A DNA stretch of 64,000 nucleotides from Bacteroidia bacterium (GTDB lineage: Bacteria > Bacteroidota > Bacteroidia > Bacteroidales > Prolixibacteraceae), in assembly GCA_026391315.1 (NCBI GenBank), contig JAPLDT010000048.1, positions 27,566 through 91,565 of the forward strand. Reading direction: 5' to 3'. Shown in pieces: positions 8,261-18,300 of the stretch. The notes under the pieces are model-generated. The model had not been told where the DNA came from. It searched no databases and saw only the letters and a list, made by a program, of their open reading frames with translations. Numbering within the stretch: the stretch's first letter is position 1; the number at the start of each line of letters is the position of its first letter. Position numbers and translations under genes: made by a program.

Positions 8261-8812
8261 TTATTTGCTCCAGATTCTTGACGCAAATGCAACATCCACT
8301 TCAGGAGAAGTGACATGATTGGAATAATTGCTCAGCGTTTTAACGCCAATACCTGCTATAACGCCCAATACATGAGACTCCGAATAACCGGCCGCTAAAA
8401 ATTCATCTATTTCATCCTGCGAAACAATGCCCCTGTTGGCGGTTAAGGAACGTGTCAATTTGGATAAGGCTGCCAATTTGGTATCGGGAATTTGTTTCCC
8501 TTCTCTTATCGCATTGGTTACTTCGAGCGGTACCTTTGACATCATATCACCCACAAAGCTGTGGGCAGCCATGCAGTATTCGCAATTATTCAAATAAGCA
8601 ACCGTTAAAAAGACAACCTCCTGCTCGACAGGATTAAAGCCTGAGCTGGCCCTAAAACTCTTGTAAGAATAAGTATAGGCGTCCAGAAGTGCGGTATTGC
8701 CAGCCATTTTCTGATACATATTTGGGACAAAACCCATTCCTTTTTGAGTATTCTCCAATATCTCGTTTGTTTTTTCCGAATACACAAGATTCTCTAATTT
8801 TAAATGTGCCAT
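8261..8812 (-). CDS. Carboxymuconolactone decarboxylase/AhpD family protein
   Basis: A 183-residue all-helical protein of the AhpD-like superfamily. The peroxidase-type motif NNCEYCMAAHS supplies the CxxC pair and the proton-relay His three residues later. EVVFLTVAYLNN and VTNAIREGKQIPDTK are typical family segments. The likely role is thiol-based peroxide or radical defence in the cytoplasm, though many members are uncharacterised. It lies 49 bp after an SRPBCC gene on the same strand and ends at an intrinsic terminator, so it is the last gene of the transcript that may begin at the ECF sigma factor. Confidence 0.9.
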   Translation of the reverse strand: MAHLKLENLVYSEKTNEILENTQKGMGFVPNMYQKMAGNTALLDAYTYSYKSFRASSGFNPVEQEVVFLTVAYLNNCEYCMAAHSFVGDMMSKVPLEVTNAIREGKQIPDTKLAALSKLTRSLTANRGIVSQDEIDEFLAAGYSESHVLGVIAGIGVKTLSNYSNHVTSPEVDVAFASRIWSK

Positions 8813-8861
8813 TTTGCAATTTTATTTTGATTTAATTGTTGTTTAACTAAATGAGGAAACC

Positions 8862-9389
8862 TTAGGCTACAAATGCCTGACTGCCCTGGAGTATGCTATA
8901 TTTTTCGGAGATTGATTTGAAGCTCTTTTTGGAGACGGCATTTCCGGTCTCCAGGTGGTATTTTAGCCCGATCAGGACGCCAAAGAGCATCTTTCTGAAC
9001 ATTCCTTTTACAATACTTGCCATAAATGAAGGTTTTGTCGTATAGGAAGCATTGATAATCACCCTTGTCAGGGATGAAGATACCGAATCAATCAGCATAA
9101 TGACCTGCATTTCTTTGACCATCGGCATATTACCTCCAATCACATGAACGGTTATTGACTTAAACTCCTCAGCGTTTACAATCCGTTCTTTGATGCTGGT
9201 TTTTTTATCGATGCTGCACTCCCGCTCACAGCCAATTTCTCCAGTTTTCCCATTGGTATCGTGCGAACCTTCAATGTTGGGATTGTAAAGATGCGTTTCA
9301 CCGAAACGGTTAAACAGAAGGTTCCAAACTTCTTGCTTCGAAGCATTTACTAAAACTGCTTCTGTTGCGATTTTCTTAGGATTTCCCAT
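8862..9389 (-). CDS. SRPBCC (START-like) family protein
   Basis: A 175-residue protein whose N-terminus VLVNASKQEVWNLLFNRFGETHLYNPNI is the standard opening of the SRPBCC helix-grip fold. It then shows the alternating strands of the ligand-binding sheet and a long C-terminal helix. These proteins bind hydrophobic ligands or act as polyketide-cyclase-like enzymes; no catalytic residue can be assigned. No signal peptide. It lies 67 bp downstream of the AraC regulator and 49 bp upstream of the AhpD-like gene on the same strand and probably shares their transcript. Confidence 0.82.
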   Translation of the reverse strand: MGNPKKIATEAVLVNASKQEVWNLLFNRFGETHLYNPNIEGSHDTNGKTGEIGCERECSIDKKTSIKERIVNAEEFKSITVHVIGGNMPMVKEMQVIMLIDSVSSSLTRVIINASYTTKPSFMASIVKGMFRKMLFGVLIGLKYHLETGNAVSKKSFKSISEKYSILQGSQAFVA

Positions 9390-9456
9390 CTCAAATTTTT
9401 TAGTGTTATTTTAATGACACAAAGATGGGGTGCAGATGAAGGATGGGGTTGGGTAG

Positions 9457-10323
9457 TTAGTCCAATAATTTGTGTTTTTGGTTCAACCTGTAAACCGATG
9501 GCGAGGAGCCGTATTTTTCCTGAAAGCACTTTGAAAAATGGGATAAGTCGTTAAAGCCTGTATTGCAGGCGATATCAGAGACTCTTTCGGCTGAGATCGC
9601 CAACAATTCCGCTGCCTTTTCTAGTCTTCTGTTTCTGGTATAATTAGCCGGACTATCATTGTACACGCGCCTGAACTCCCTTTTAAAGGAAGAAAGGCTC
9701 AGATTGGTAAGCTGGGCAAGGTCACCTGATGACAAATCGGAGAAAATATGTGCATCTACAATTTGCGTAAATGAATAAGTTGTCGGGGAAAACAAGCTTG
9801 TGAGTATCTGATTTATAGCAGGGGAATCATCGGTTTGCGCCAGCAGGAGGATAATCTCCTTCAATTTCAAAACGAGTAAATCTTCATTCACCAATTCCGG
9901 GTTCTCAAAATAAAAAAGCAGGCTTTCAATGTATTTGGCTATAAGAATTGTACTCTTCACCTTCGACATCCCAATCCTGGCACCTGCTCCGGGGCTTACC
10001 AGAAATTTTGGAAGGTCGTTCTCATATACTTTTTTGAGAATTTGGGGATGGAAGTGGACCACCACAGTTTGAAATGTATTCGAAGCAGGAGATGGAAGCA
10101 TTTTGGTAATATAATTTCCACACTTCAATAATACAGATTCTCTTGTCGGAATTCTCAGTTTCCCGATTTCTGAAATAACCTCTCCAATCCCATCTATCAC
10201 ATAAAAGAAGCATGCTTCTTCGGGCATCGTATTAGTCTTTTGAAAGGGTGGCTTTATAACCGCCTTTTCAAAAATCATTTTGCCAAAAAGTTCATATTTT
10301 TTGTGTTCAATAATCATATGCAA
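9457..10323 (-). CDS. AraC family transcriptional regulator
   Basis: A 288-residue regulator. The N-terminal part (about 1-170) is a cupin-like sensor region, and the C-terminal 100 residues carry two helix-turn-helix motifs: DLAQLTNLSLSSFKREFRRVY and RVSDIACNTGFNDLSHFSKCF, followed by the family ending GSSPSVYR. The start may be 10323 or the second ATG at 10317. It sits directly upstream of the SRPBCC and AhpD-like genes, which it may control. The gap from the upstream NrtS-like gene is only 48 bp, so it could also be part of the sigma-factor transcript. Confidence 0.92.
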   Translation of the reverse strand: MHMIIEHKKYELFGKMIFEKAVIKPPFQKTNTMPEEACFFYVIDGIGEVISEIGKLRIPTRESVLLKCGNYITKMLPSPASNTFQTVVVHFHPQILKKVYENDLPKFLVSPGAGARIGMSKVKSTILIAKYIESLLFYFENPELVNEDLLVLKLKEIILLLAQTDDSPAINQILTSLFSPTTYSFTQIVDAHIFSDLSSGDLAQLTNLSLSSFKREFRRVYNDSPANYTRNRRLEKAAELLAISAERVSDIACNTGFNDLSHFSKCFQEKYGSSPSVYRLNQKHKLLD

Positions 10324-10371
10324 AGCTCATGCACCTTTAAAATCAGGCAAGTGAAAGTACAGAAGGAGTTG

Positions 10372-10602
10372 TTATTCAGGGACAGTTGTTTCAGCACATT
10401 TTTTCCGGTTGGCAAGTACTGATGAATAGAGTGATACGCAGAAAGGTACAAGAAACGTCAGAAAGACCCGGTAAATATTTAAGCCACTGAAAGAGAAACT
10501 AATCAGTCCGGGATTATTAATGATATTAAGTATAGCGCCCACCAGAATGGAAACTCTCAAAGCTCTCACAATTGATTCTTTGTCTATAACCATCTTCCCC
10601 AT
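10372..10602 (-). CDS. nrtS: NrtS-like small membrane protein
   Basis: A 76-residue protein with two predicted membrane segments (VRALRVSILVGAILNIINN and YRVFLTFLVPFCVSLYSSVL). The pattern ALRVSILVGAILNIIN...NIYRVFLTFLVPFCVSLYS matches the small nitrate/nitrite transporter family NrtS known from cyanobacteria and other bacteria; transport of nitrate or nitrite by this copy is not proven. It lies 25 bp after the anti-sigma gene, so it is part of the ECF operon. No nitrate or nitrite reductase is visible in the window. Confidence 0.65.
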   Translation of the reverse strand: MGKMVIDKESIVRALRVSILVGAILNIINNPGLISFSFSGLNIYRVFLTFLVPFCVSLYSSVLANRKKCAETTVPE

Positions 10603-10627
10603 ATTTTGTTGATTTCATTCATTCCAT

Positions 10628-10894
10628 TTAATTTTCCGTCTTATTCAACTTTACTGAAATCTGATCTTTGAGTTGCGTCATATCAATTTCGTCATGCTGC
10701 TTTTTCTGATACATTTCTATTCCCTTTTCAATAATCTTACTCTGTTTTTCGTAGTTTGTACAGGCATCACACACCATTGTGTGCAATTTCAATTGCAGTT
10801 TTTCTTTGAAGGAGAGCTTGAAATAAAATCTCTTTTCGATCAGTTCTGTCGCTTTTATACACGAAAGAAGAAGAATATGCATCAATTTTTTCAT
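10628..10894 (-). CDS. Small zinc anti-sigma factor
   Basis: An 88-residue soluble protein with an N-terminal Cys12 and the ZAS signature His-x3-Cys-x2-Cys (LHTMVCDACTN; His38, Cys42, Cys45). It is much shorter than membrane-bound anti-sigma factors and lacks a transmembrane helix, as in cytoplasmic ZAS proteins that respond to redox stress. It starts 16 bp after the stop of the ECF sigma gene, the normal arrangement for a sigma and anti-sigma pair. By homology of layout it would hold the sigma factor inactive until its zinc thiolates are oxidised; the signal is inferred. Confidence 0.8.
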   Translation of the reverse strand: MKKLMHILLLSCIKATELIEKRFYFKLSFKEKLQLKLHTMVCDACTNYEKQSKIIEKGIEMYQKKQHDEIDMTQLKDQISVKLNKTEN

Positions 10895-10910
10895 TGTCTT
10901 TCTTTCAACA

Positions 10911-11474
10911 TTAACTTTTGAACCAGTTTATTTCAATACAATCCCGAAGTTGCACTTTGGCCCTATGTACAATCTGCCAGAAATTTGACGTTGTAATACC
11001 CAATTCCTGACAAATTTCTTCTCCGCTTTTTTCTGTCAGATACTTCAACGAAACGCTGGCACTCCATTTTTTAGGTAAAGCATCAAGACATTTCTTAAGA
11101 ATAGCTTGAAATTCAGCATCGTCAAGCAAATTGTGGTCGTCCTCATCTTGCCAGTTTTTTGGTTTATGGCTTTCCTGCCAATCACCATCTTTTTCGAAAA
11201 ATCCTGACATGCTTTTCTCTTCAAAGGGAACAGGTTGAGAAACCTTTATTCGGTAGTGGTCTATAATTTTGTGGTTCAGGATTGAAAACAACCATGTTTG
11301 GGGTGAACTTTCACCTTTAAAGTTGCCAATCTTCTCGGCAGCCGCCAAAAATGTATCCTGAACCAAATCTTTTGCCAGCTCCGAATCAGATATTTTATAA
11401 AGCGCCCACGAGTAAAGATCAGAAGTATATTCCTCTACCCATTTCGACAAGTCCAAAGTAACCTCTTGGTCCAT
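10911..11474 (-). CDS. ECF-type sigma-70 factor
   Basis: A 187-residue sigma factor. Region 2 is seen at LYSWALYKISDSELAKDLVQDTFLAAAEKIGNFKG with the -10 recognition helix near PQTWLFSILNHKIIDHYR. Region 4 is at LPKKWSASVSLKYLTEKSGEEICQELGITTSNFWQIVHRAK. It is followed closely by a small ZAS anti-sigma gene and an NrtS-like gene. The downstream set of AraC, SRPBCC and AhpD-like genes ending at the 8.2 kb terminator is a plausible autoregulated stress operon, although separate promoters may exist. Confidence 0.93.
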   Translation of the reverse strand: MDQEVTLDLSKWVEEYTSDLYSWALYKISDSELAKDLVQDTFLAAAEKIGNFKGESSPQTWLFSILNHKIIDHYRIKVSQPVPFEEKSMSGFFEKDGDWQESHKPKNWQDEDDHNLLDDAEFQAILKKCLDALPKKWSASVSLKYLTEKSGEEICQELGITTSNFWQIVHRAKVQLRDCIEINWFKS

Positions 11475-11716
11475 GTATCCTATTTTTGCTTAAAATTATT
11501 AATTTTTATTTAGGGAATTAGGTTAGGAAAACTTAAGGTTCAATAATACGCTTACAATTGGGTAATAATTGTCAAAAAAATGTTGGTCCACGCTGATTGT
11601 TCTAAATGGAAAGGACCAACACCAGGATAATCATCAATTGAAAAGAACAACCCCCGCTGATGCCGGGAAAACTTTAGTACTTTTGAGAGAGATACTTAAT
11701 AATGTCAGGAATCCCT

Positions 11717-12151
11717 ATGTATCAGAAAGATTATATTTTACGGATGGTGGAAATGATTGGCGACCTGATTGCCGCTTTCCTGGGCCTGCTCAAAAAGGGA
11801 GATCTCGATCAGGCTGAAAAGTTGATCGAAAGAGGATACACAGAACTTTTGCGAAACGATGCCTCCTTTTTTCTTCTTATTCCAAAAGAGCAACTTACCG
11901 ACAAACTGATTAGAGAGCATCATTATGAACATTTTCATCTTGAAATACTGGCGGAACTGTTTTTCGCCGAGGCCTCACTAGCCAAAGCCCAAGACAAACC
12001 CGGCCACAGCCTTTCCTGTTACGAAAAATCCCGGATACTGACTGAATTCCTTGAGCAGGAGGACAAGACATGGTCGGCCAGGCGCGAAGAACGTAAAGTT
12101 GTTCTCGTGGAAAAGATTTCAGAATTGAGGCGCTCCAATGCTTCAAATTGA
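11717..12151 (+). CDS. Small helical protein, DUF6483-like
   Basis: About 144 residues from MYQKDYILRMVEMIGD; an in-frame ATG at 11702 adds five residues. The sequence is all-helical and tetratricopeptide-like (GLLKKGDLDQAEKLIERGYTELL, AEASLAKAQDKPGHSLSCYEKS). I recognise it as an uncharacterised family that I believe is DUF6483; no function is known. No signal peptide or catalytic motif. It is the first plus-strand gene, divergent from the ECF sigma operon, with 240 bp between the two starts. Confidence 0.7.
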   Translation: MYQKDYILRMVEMIGDLIAAFLGLLKKGDLDQAEKLIERGYTELLRNDASFFLLIPKEQLTDKLIREHHYEHFHLEILAELFFAEASLAKAQDKPGHSLSCYEKSRILTEFLEQEDKTWSARREERKVVLVEKISELRRSNASN

Positions 12152-12292
12152 TTTTTTCATACAAATCCGACAATTAAGTTAAAATCATAATTATTATAAT
12201 CAAAACGTAACAAACAGTAAATTATTTATATTTACATGGCCTTTCCCGGCGAATACAGATTATTCCCTTTTTACATTATAAACGTTAACAAG

Positions 12293-15283
12293 ATGAAGAA
12301 AAACTTTCTGACCATTGTGTTAATATCAATTGCTGCAATGGTAAGCACCTCCTGCTCTCAACAGGAACAGTTTGTAGTGAACAAAACCTATCATGGATTC
12401 AAACTGACCGAGAAGCGATTTGTCAAAGAGGTAAATGCCGATTGTTATTACTTCTTGCATGAACAGAGTGGCGCCAGGTTGCTTAAGATTGCTGCTGCTG
12501 ATCCGAACAAGCTGTTCAATGTCGCATTCAAAACTTTGCCGGAGAACGATTTTGGAACACCCCATATTCTGGAACATTCTGTCCTAAATGGGTCGAAAAA
12601 TTTTCCGGTCAAGAGCCCGTTTGATGTTTTGATGAAAGGCTCCCTGAATACTTTTCTGAACGCGATGACAGGATCTGACATAACTACTTATCCGGTGGGA
12701 AGCATGAACATGAAGGATTATTTTAATCTGATGCATGTATATCTCGATGCTGTTTACAACCCCAATTTACTGACAGATCCCCGGATTCTCAGGCAGGAAG
12801 GCTGGCATTATGAACTTGAGAACAAAAATGCCCCGCTGGTTTATAAGGGAGTAGTCTACAATGAAATGAAAGGCGCCTATTCCGGTGCGGAAAGTGAACT
12901 GGATTACCAGATATCCAAGGCCCTTTTCCCCGATAATACTTATGGCGTTTCATCTGGTGGTCATCCAAGCGAAATTCCGAAACTTACATTTGACTATTTC
13001 ACCAAATTTTATAACAAATACTATCATCCAAGCAACAGTTATATTTTGCTTTATGGGGATGCTGATCTGAATCAGGAGTTGCAGTTTATCAATGACAATT
13101 ATCTTTCGGCTTATCAAAAGGCGGACATGAATCTGAGTACCCCATTGCAGAAACCCTTTGCCGAGATGAAAGTTCTCGGGAAAAGCTATCCTGCACAGGA
13201 AGGTAGTTCCCTAAAAGACAACACTTTACTGTGTTTAAGTATTGTTGCAGGACAAAGTACCGACCGTACGCTGTGTATGTCTTTGGACATATTGACCAAT
13301 GCCTTGGTCAACCACGAATCTGCGCCAATCAGGTTGGCTTTACAGAAAGCAGGAATTGGTAAAGATGTTCGTGCAAACCTAAACGAAGGTTTCCAGAATA
13401 GATTTGAAATAACCGTACAAAATGCCAATCCCGAAGATCTTCCAAAATTCAGGGAGATCGTTTTTTCAGAATTGAAGAAGGTTGCCAGCGATGGTTTGGA
13501 TTCGACCATGGTGGAGGGTATCCTCAACCGTGCAGAATTTAATATGCGTGAGGGGAACACACCACAAAAAGGATTGATGTGCCTTTTCATGAATTATCAA
13601 GGTTGGTTTTTTGCAGATAATCCATTCCTTGGATTGGAGTTTGAAAAACCACTTTCAGCAGTAAAAAAAGGAATTAAAAATCATCTGCTTGAAACGACTA
13701 TCCGGAAGTACCTTGTTGAAAATCCACATGCTGTACTGATTTCCCTGAAGCCAGAACCCGGTCTTCAAAAAGCGATTGATGCCAATGTAGTCAAGGAGCT
13801 GGCCGCATACAAAGCATCTCTCTCTCCTGATAAGATTGAACAACTTGTCAAAGAGACCAAAGAGCTTGTGGAATATCAAAAGAAAGAGGACTCTCCTGAG
13901 GCGGTTGCAAAAATACCGCTTCTTAAATTGTCTGACATTACGGCTAAATCTGAATTCTATACGGTTGAGGAGAAAGATACCAAAGGCATTCGGTTGATGT
14001 ACCACAATGAGTTTACCAACAAGATACTCTACCAGAATCTCTATTTTGATCTGCGGATACTTCCACAGGACAAAATACCTTATGCGGCTTTGCTTTCAGC
14101 AATTTTGGGCAAAATGAATACTGCGAACTATACCTATGGTAAAATAGACAATCAGTTGAACATCAACACCGGTGGTTTTGACAGTTACCTGACGACTTAT
14201 CTTAAGGAGAGGTCTGATGCAAACCTTATCCCCGAGTTGGTAGTCTCATCCAAGACGACCACAACAAAAGCCGGCAAAATGACAGATCTTATAGACGAGA
14301 TTTTACTAAAATCCAATTATAATGATACCGTCAGGTTGAAAGAGGTCATCAAGCGCCACCAGTCATCTTTGGATGGCGCCATTAAACAGGATGGAATGAG
14401 CTACGCCATGACCCGTTCAAGCTCCTACTATTCGAACAGGGGAATGTTCAATGAATTGACGAGTGGGGTTGACTACTATAACTTCATCACAGACCTGTTA
14501 AATAATTTCGGAACAAAACACAAGGAAATCATTGCCAACCTTACTGAAACGGCACAGTTGCTATTTAAAAAGGAGAATATGATCGCGGCCATTACCTGCA
14601 GTCCGGAAGACCTATCCGCCTATCAGGCAGAGCTTGGGAGAACCAGTGAAGCCATGCCTTCCGGTACCCGGTCGGGAAATACCTGGAAATTTGATCTGAC
14701 CAACAAGAAGGAGGCGCTGGTATCTGCCTCAAAGGTGCAATACGTGGTTAAAGGCTACGACTTTAAAAAATTGGGTTATGAATGGACCGGAAAGATTAGT
14801 GTATTGAGTCAAATCATCAGCACAGACTGGCTGCAAACCCAGGTACGTGTAATTGGCGGGGCGTATGGTGGATTTTGTGGTTTCTCTCCCAACGGAAATT
14901 CCTTTTTCGCTTCTTACCGCGATCCAAACCTGAAAGAAACGATTCAGAATTTTGACTCAACAACTGTCTATCTGGGTAAATTCAAAGCAGATTCAACCAC
15001 CATGACCCGTTACATTATCGGTACCATCGCAAAACTTGATCAGCCCATGACTCCCTCAAGTAAAGGAACAATGGCCATGAGAAATTATTTTGAAAATACT
15101 ACAGCAGATATGCTGAATACAGAGCGTAAGGCTGTACTTTCGACTTCAGCTGAAGATATCCGTGGTATGAAAAAAATGGTGCAGGATATTTTGGCTAAAA
15201 ATGAATATTGCGTTTATGGCAGTGAGGCAAAAATCAATGAAAACAAAACATTGTTTGAGAAAATGATACAGATTGGGAAATAG
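12293..15283 (+). CDS. M16C family zinc metalloprotease (presequence-protease type), lipoprotein
   Basis: A 996-residue protein from the ATG at 12293; the open frame extends to 12236, but the later ATG gives a proper lipoprotein signal (MKKNFLTIVLI...STSC, lipobox Cys21). The inverted zinc motif HILEH (91-95) and the distal Glu in VVYNEMKGAYS mark an active M16 enzyme. The length of about 1000 residues with four tandem domains fits the single-chain presequence protease (M16C) group, which degrades short peptides in an enclosed chamber. It is predicted to be anchored on the inner or outer membrane. It converges with the large chemoreceptor-kinase gene, with only 21 bp between the stops. Confidence 0.93.
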   Translation: MKKNFLTIVLISIAAMVSTSCSQQEQFVVNKTYHGFKLTEKRFVKEVNADCYYFLHEQSGARLLKIAAADPNKLFNVAFKTLPENDFGTPHILEHSVLNGSKNFPVKSPFDVLMKGSLNTFLNAMTGSDITTYPVGSMNMKDYFNLMHVYLDAVYNPNLLTDPRILRQEGWHYELENKNAPLVYKGVVYNEMKGAYSGAESELDYQISKALFPDNTYGVSSGGHPSEIPKLTFDYFTKFYNKYYHPSNSYILLYGDADLNQELQFINDNYLSAYQKADMNLSTPLQKPFAEMKVLGKSYPAQEGSSLKDNTLLCLSIVAGQSTDRTLCMSLDILTNALVNHESAPIRLALQKAGIGKDVRANLNEGFQNRFEITVQNANPEDLPKFREIVFSELKKVASDGLDSTMVEGILNRAEFNMREGNTPQKGLMCLFMNYQGWFFADNPFLGLEFEKPLSAVKKGIKNHLLETTIRKYLVENPHAVLISLKPEPGLQKAIDANVVKELAAYKASLSPDKIEQLVKETKELVEYQKKEDSPEAVAKIPLLKLSDITAKSEFYTVEEKDTKGIRLMYHNEFTNKILYQNLYFDLRILPQDKIPYAALLSAILGKMNTANYTYGKIDNQLNINTGGFDSYLTTYLKERSDANLIPELVVSSKTTTTKAGKMTDLIDEILLKSNYNDTVRLKEVIKRHQSSLDGAIKQDGMSYAMTRSSSYYSNRGMFNELTSGVDYYNFITDLLNNFGTKHKEIIANLTETAQLLFKKENMIAAITCSPEDLSAYQAELGRTSEAMPSGTRSGNTWKFDLTNKKEALVSASKVQYVVKGYDFKKLGYEWTGKISVLSQIISTDWLQTQVRVIGGAYGGFCGFSPNGNSFFASYRDPNLKETIQNFDSTTVYLGKFKADSTTMTRYIIGTIAKLDQPMTPSSKGTMAMRNYFENTTADMLNTERKAVLSTSAEDIRGMKKMVQDILAKNEYCVYGSEAKINENKTLFEKMIQIGK

Positions 15284-15304
15284 ATCTGCTAAATGCTAAT
15301 GTTT

Positions 15305-18300
15305 TTAATGTTCTGATTCTTTGATACTCTTGTAGGCCTCTTTTAATTCTTCACATGCCTGCATACAAACCTTTTCTACCTGTTTGACCAATTCAGGTAT
15401 TTCATCTGTGTTTTGTCGTTTCCCAGCATTTTCCTGAATAATTTTTGCAATATTCTCAAAATTTGAATTTATACCGACTATCGCAAAAGAGGGAATCAGT
15501 TTATGCATTGCTTTGTACAATAAATTCCAATCTTTATCCTGCAAACTCTGCTTCATCGAACTTATCAAGGGAGGTGTTTGTTCCAGATATATTGAGATCA
15601 TTTCCATCATAAGAAGTGGGTCAGACTTCGTGCGATGCCTTAAATAAGTCAAGTCTACGCATTTTGACTTTTCACTTTCTGACTTTTCCTGAAGGACTTC
15701 CTCAATAACGATTACATTCTTTTTTGCTAAAAATGGCTTTAATGACGCGGATTTATTCACAAGTCCTACCATTTTACTGTACAAAGACCATTCTTCAACT
15801 GGCTTTGAAATATAATCATTCATGCCAACAGCTTCGCATTTTCTTAAATCCACTGTAGTCACATCAGCTGTTAAGGCGATGATTGGTATTTTAGAATGCA
15901 TCGTCTTGCGAATGTATTCTGTTGCTTCAAATCCATTCATCTCAGGCATGTGTAAATCCATCAAAACAATATCGTAGGATTTAACTTGAAGTTTTTCAAT
16001 AGCTATTTTCCCATTGGAAGCAATATCGCATTCAAATCCGAAATCATCCAAAAGAGTTTTCATCAGCAGTTGATTGAGTGAGATGTCTTCCACCACCAAC
16101 GCCTTTACATTTTTAATTTCAACATTCAATTCCTTTCTTTCTGCTTCCGCTGTCAATATTGTTTTTGCTTTTAAGAAGCTCAGGATAAAACTGAAGGTGG
16201 AGCCCTTTTCTATCTGACTTTTTACACTTATAGTTCCTCCTTGCGATTCAACCAGTTGTTTTACGATGGCGAGTCCTAATCCGGTTCCTCCATACATTTT
16301 TGAAATGCCCACTGAGGCCTGTTGGAAATTTTCAAATATCTTTTCCAATTTATTTTCTGGAATTCCGATACCAGTATCTTCAATTCCAAATTCTATCGTT
16401 ACTTTTTCTTCATCTTCATTTAGCATACTTACCCTTACCGTAATTTTCCCTCCGGATGTAAATTTGACGGCGTTGCTCATAAGATTCATAATAATTTGAC
16501 GTAAACGCAAGGAATCGCCAAGTAAAACCTCCGGAATCCTGTAGTCGTATTCCCTTACCAGTTCAGAATTTTTTTCCTGAATTTTTTTCTCAAATAAATG
16601 AAGAATGGCCGATACAGATGCCAACATTTTAAAAGGAGTTTGCTCAAAAATCATCTTCCCGGAATCAACTTTTGCCAGGTCCAATATATCATTGATGAGT
16701 TCAATTAAGGTATCGCCACTAATTTTGATGGCGTTTAAATATTCTTTTTGTTTTGCTGATAAATCTGTTCTCAATAACACTTTGGTAAATCCGATAATTG
16801 AATTCATTGGGGTCCGGATTTCGTGGCTCATGTTAGACAGAAATTGTTGCTTCGAATTCATCGCTTCTTCTGCAATTAATGTCTTCTTCTCTGCATTAAT
16901 TTTTGCTTTAATCAATTCCTCTTTTGCAATTACGTGAGTGGTAACTTCATACGCAATAATGGTGACGCCCGAAATAGTTTCATCTGCTTCCTGATAGGGC
17001 TGATAAACCATATTGAAATAGACATTTTCTAATTTTCCCCTACGAACCAAGGGAATGAGAAGTTCGTGTCCCTGATAAGGAATACCTGTGGTAAAAACAT
17101 TATCAAGCAGAGCAGGCACTGGCCCATCTTTAATTTCCGGCAAAATTTCAAACAGGGGTTTACCTTCAATACGTTTGCCTTTCCCCCAGATTTCTTTGAT
17201 ACTATCGTTAGCAAGTGAAATCACCCTATTTTTCCCTTTCAATATCGCAAAAGCAAAAGGTGAATGCATGAGCATCATGTTGTAACGTTTGTTGCTGTCT
17301 TCGATGAGTTTCAGCGCTTTCTTTTCTACTTCAAGTTGCTTTTCTAATGATTTAGTCTCTTTTACCTGAAGTTCGATCGCTAAACTCCTTACCTCAGTAA
17401 TATCAATAATGGTGAGTACAATTAATTCTTCATTTTTACTTTGCTGAATAATTCGATGCGCGTTTAGCAGCATGATTCTGCGTCCAATAACAGGGAATGT
17501 ATGTTCCACTTCAAAATTGTGAAAGCGAATATTTTTGGGAACGATCTCTTCGAGCAGTTCGCGCAGTCGCGGAATGTTCCACTGATTATTTCCCAAATTA
17601 TACAAGGATATTCCTATACACTCATCTTCCGTAACATGAAATATTTTATAGAATGCTTTGTTGGCAGATTTAATTCGTATGTCTTTGTCAAGGACGAGCA
17701 TAGGCTCCTGAACCGTGGATAGAATGGCTTCGTAATAATTATACAATTCTTCTACTTGTTGGTTGCGTGCCAGTAACTCATAATTGCTGGTAGTAAGCTC
17801 TTCGTTGGTTGACTCAATTTCTTCTTTTGAAGTTTCCAATTCTTCATTCAGGCTTTGTAACTCTTCGTTACTGGAAACAATTTCTTCATTGGCACTTTGC
17901 AATTCTTCGAAGGCAATCTCCTGATCGTGCATGATAGAACTCATGATAGAATGGGCAGCAGCCAGTTCATCTTCAAGTTTCTTTATCCTGCGGGCTTTTG
18001 CCACAGAGTCCTTGTTACCTGCATTACCTGATTGTTCCGGCATTTCCATTTGATGAACTGTAAACACGATCATCAACAATTGATCTTCGCCTTCTGCAAT
18101 AAGCGGAACTACTTCTATATTCACTATGCTAACACCACTCCCGACTTTATCGGGCTTCATTTCTATACTATTTATACTGACAGCTTGTTTTGTTTTAAAG
18201 GCCTGAGTAATAGCATTGCGTAGTTCAATGGAAATCTCGGGCCGGGCCATTTTTAAAATATTCAATGTGGCTTTGCCTGAGGGGTGCTCTAAAAACATTT

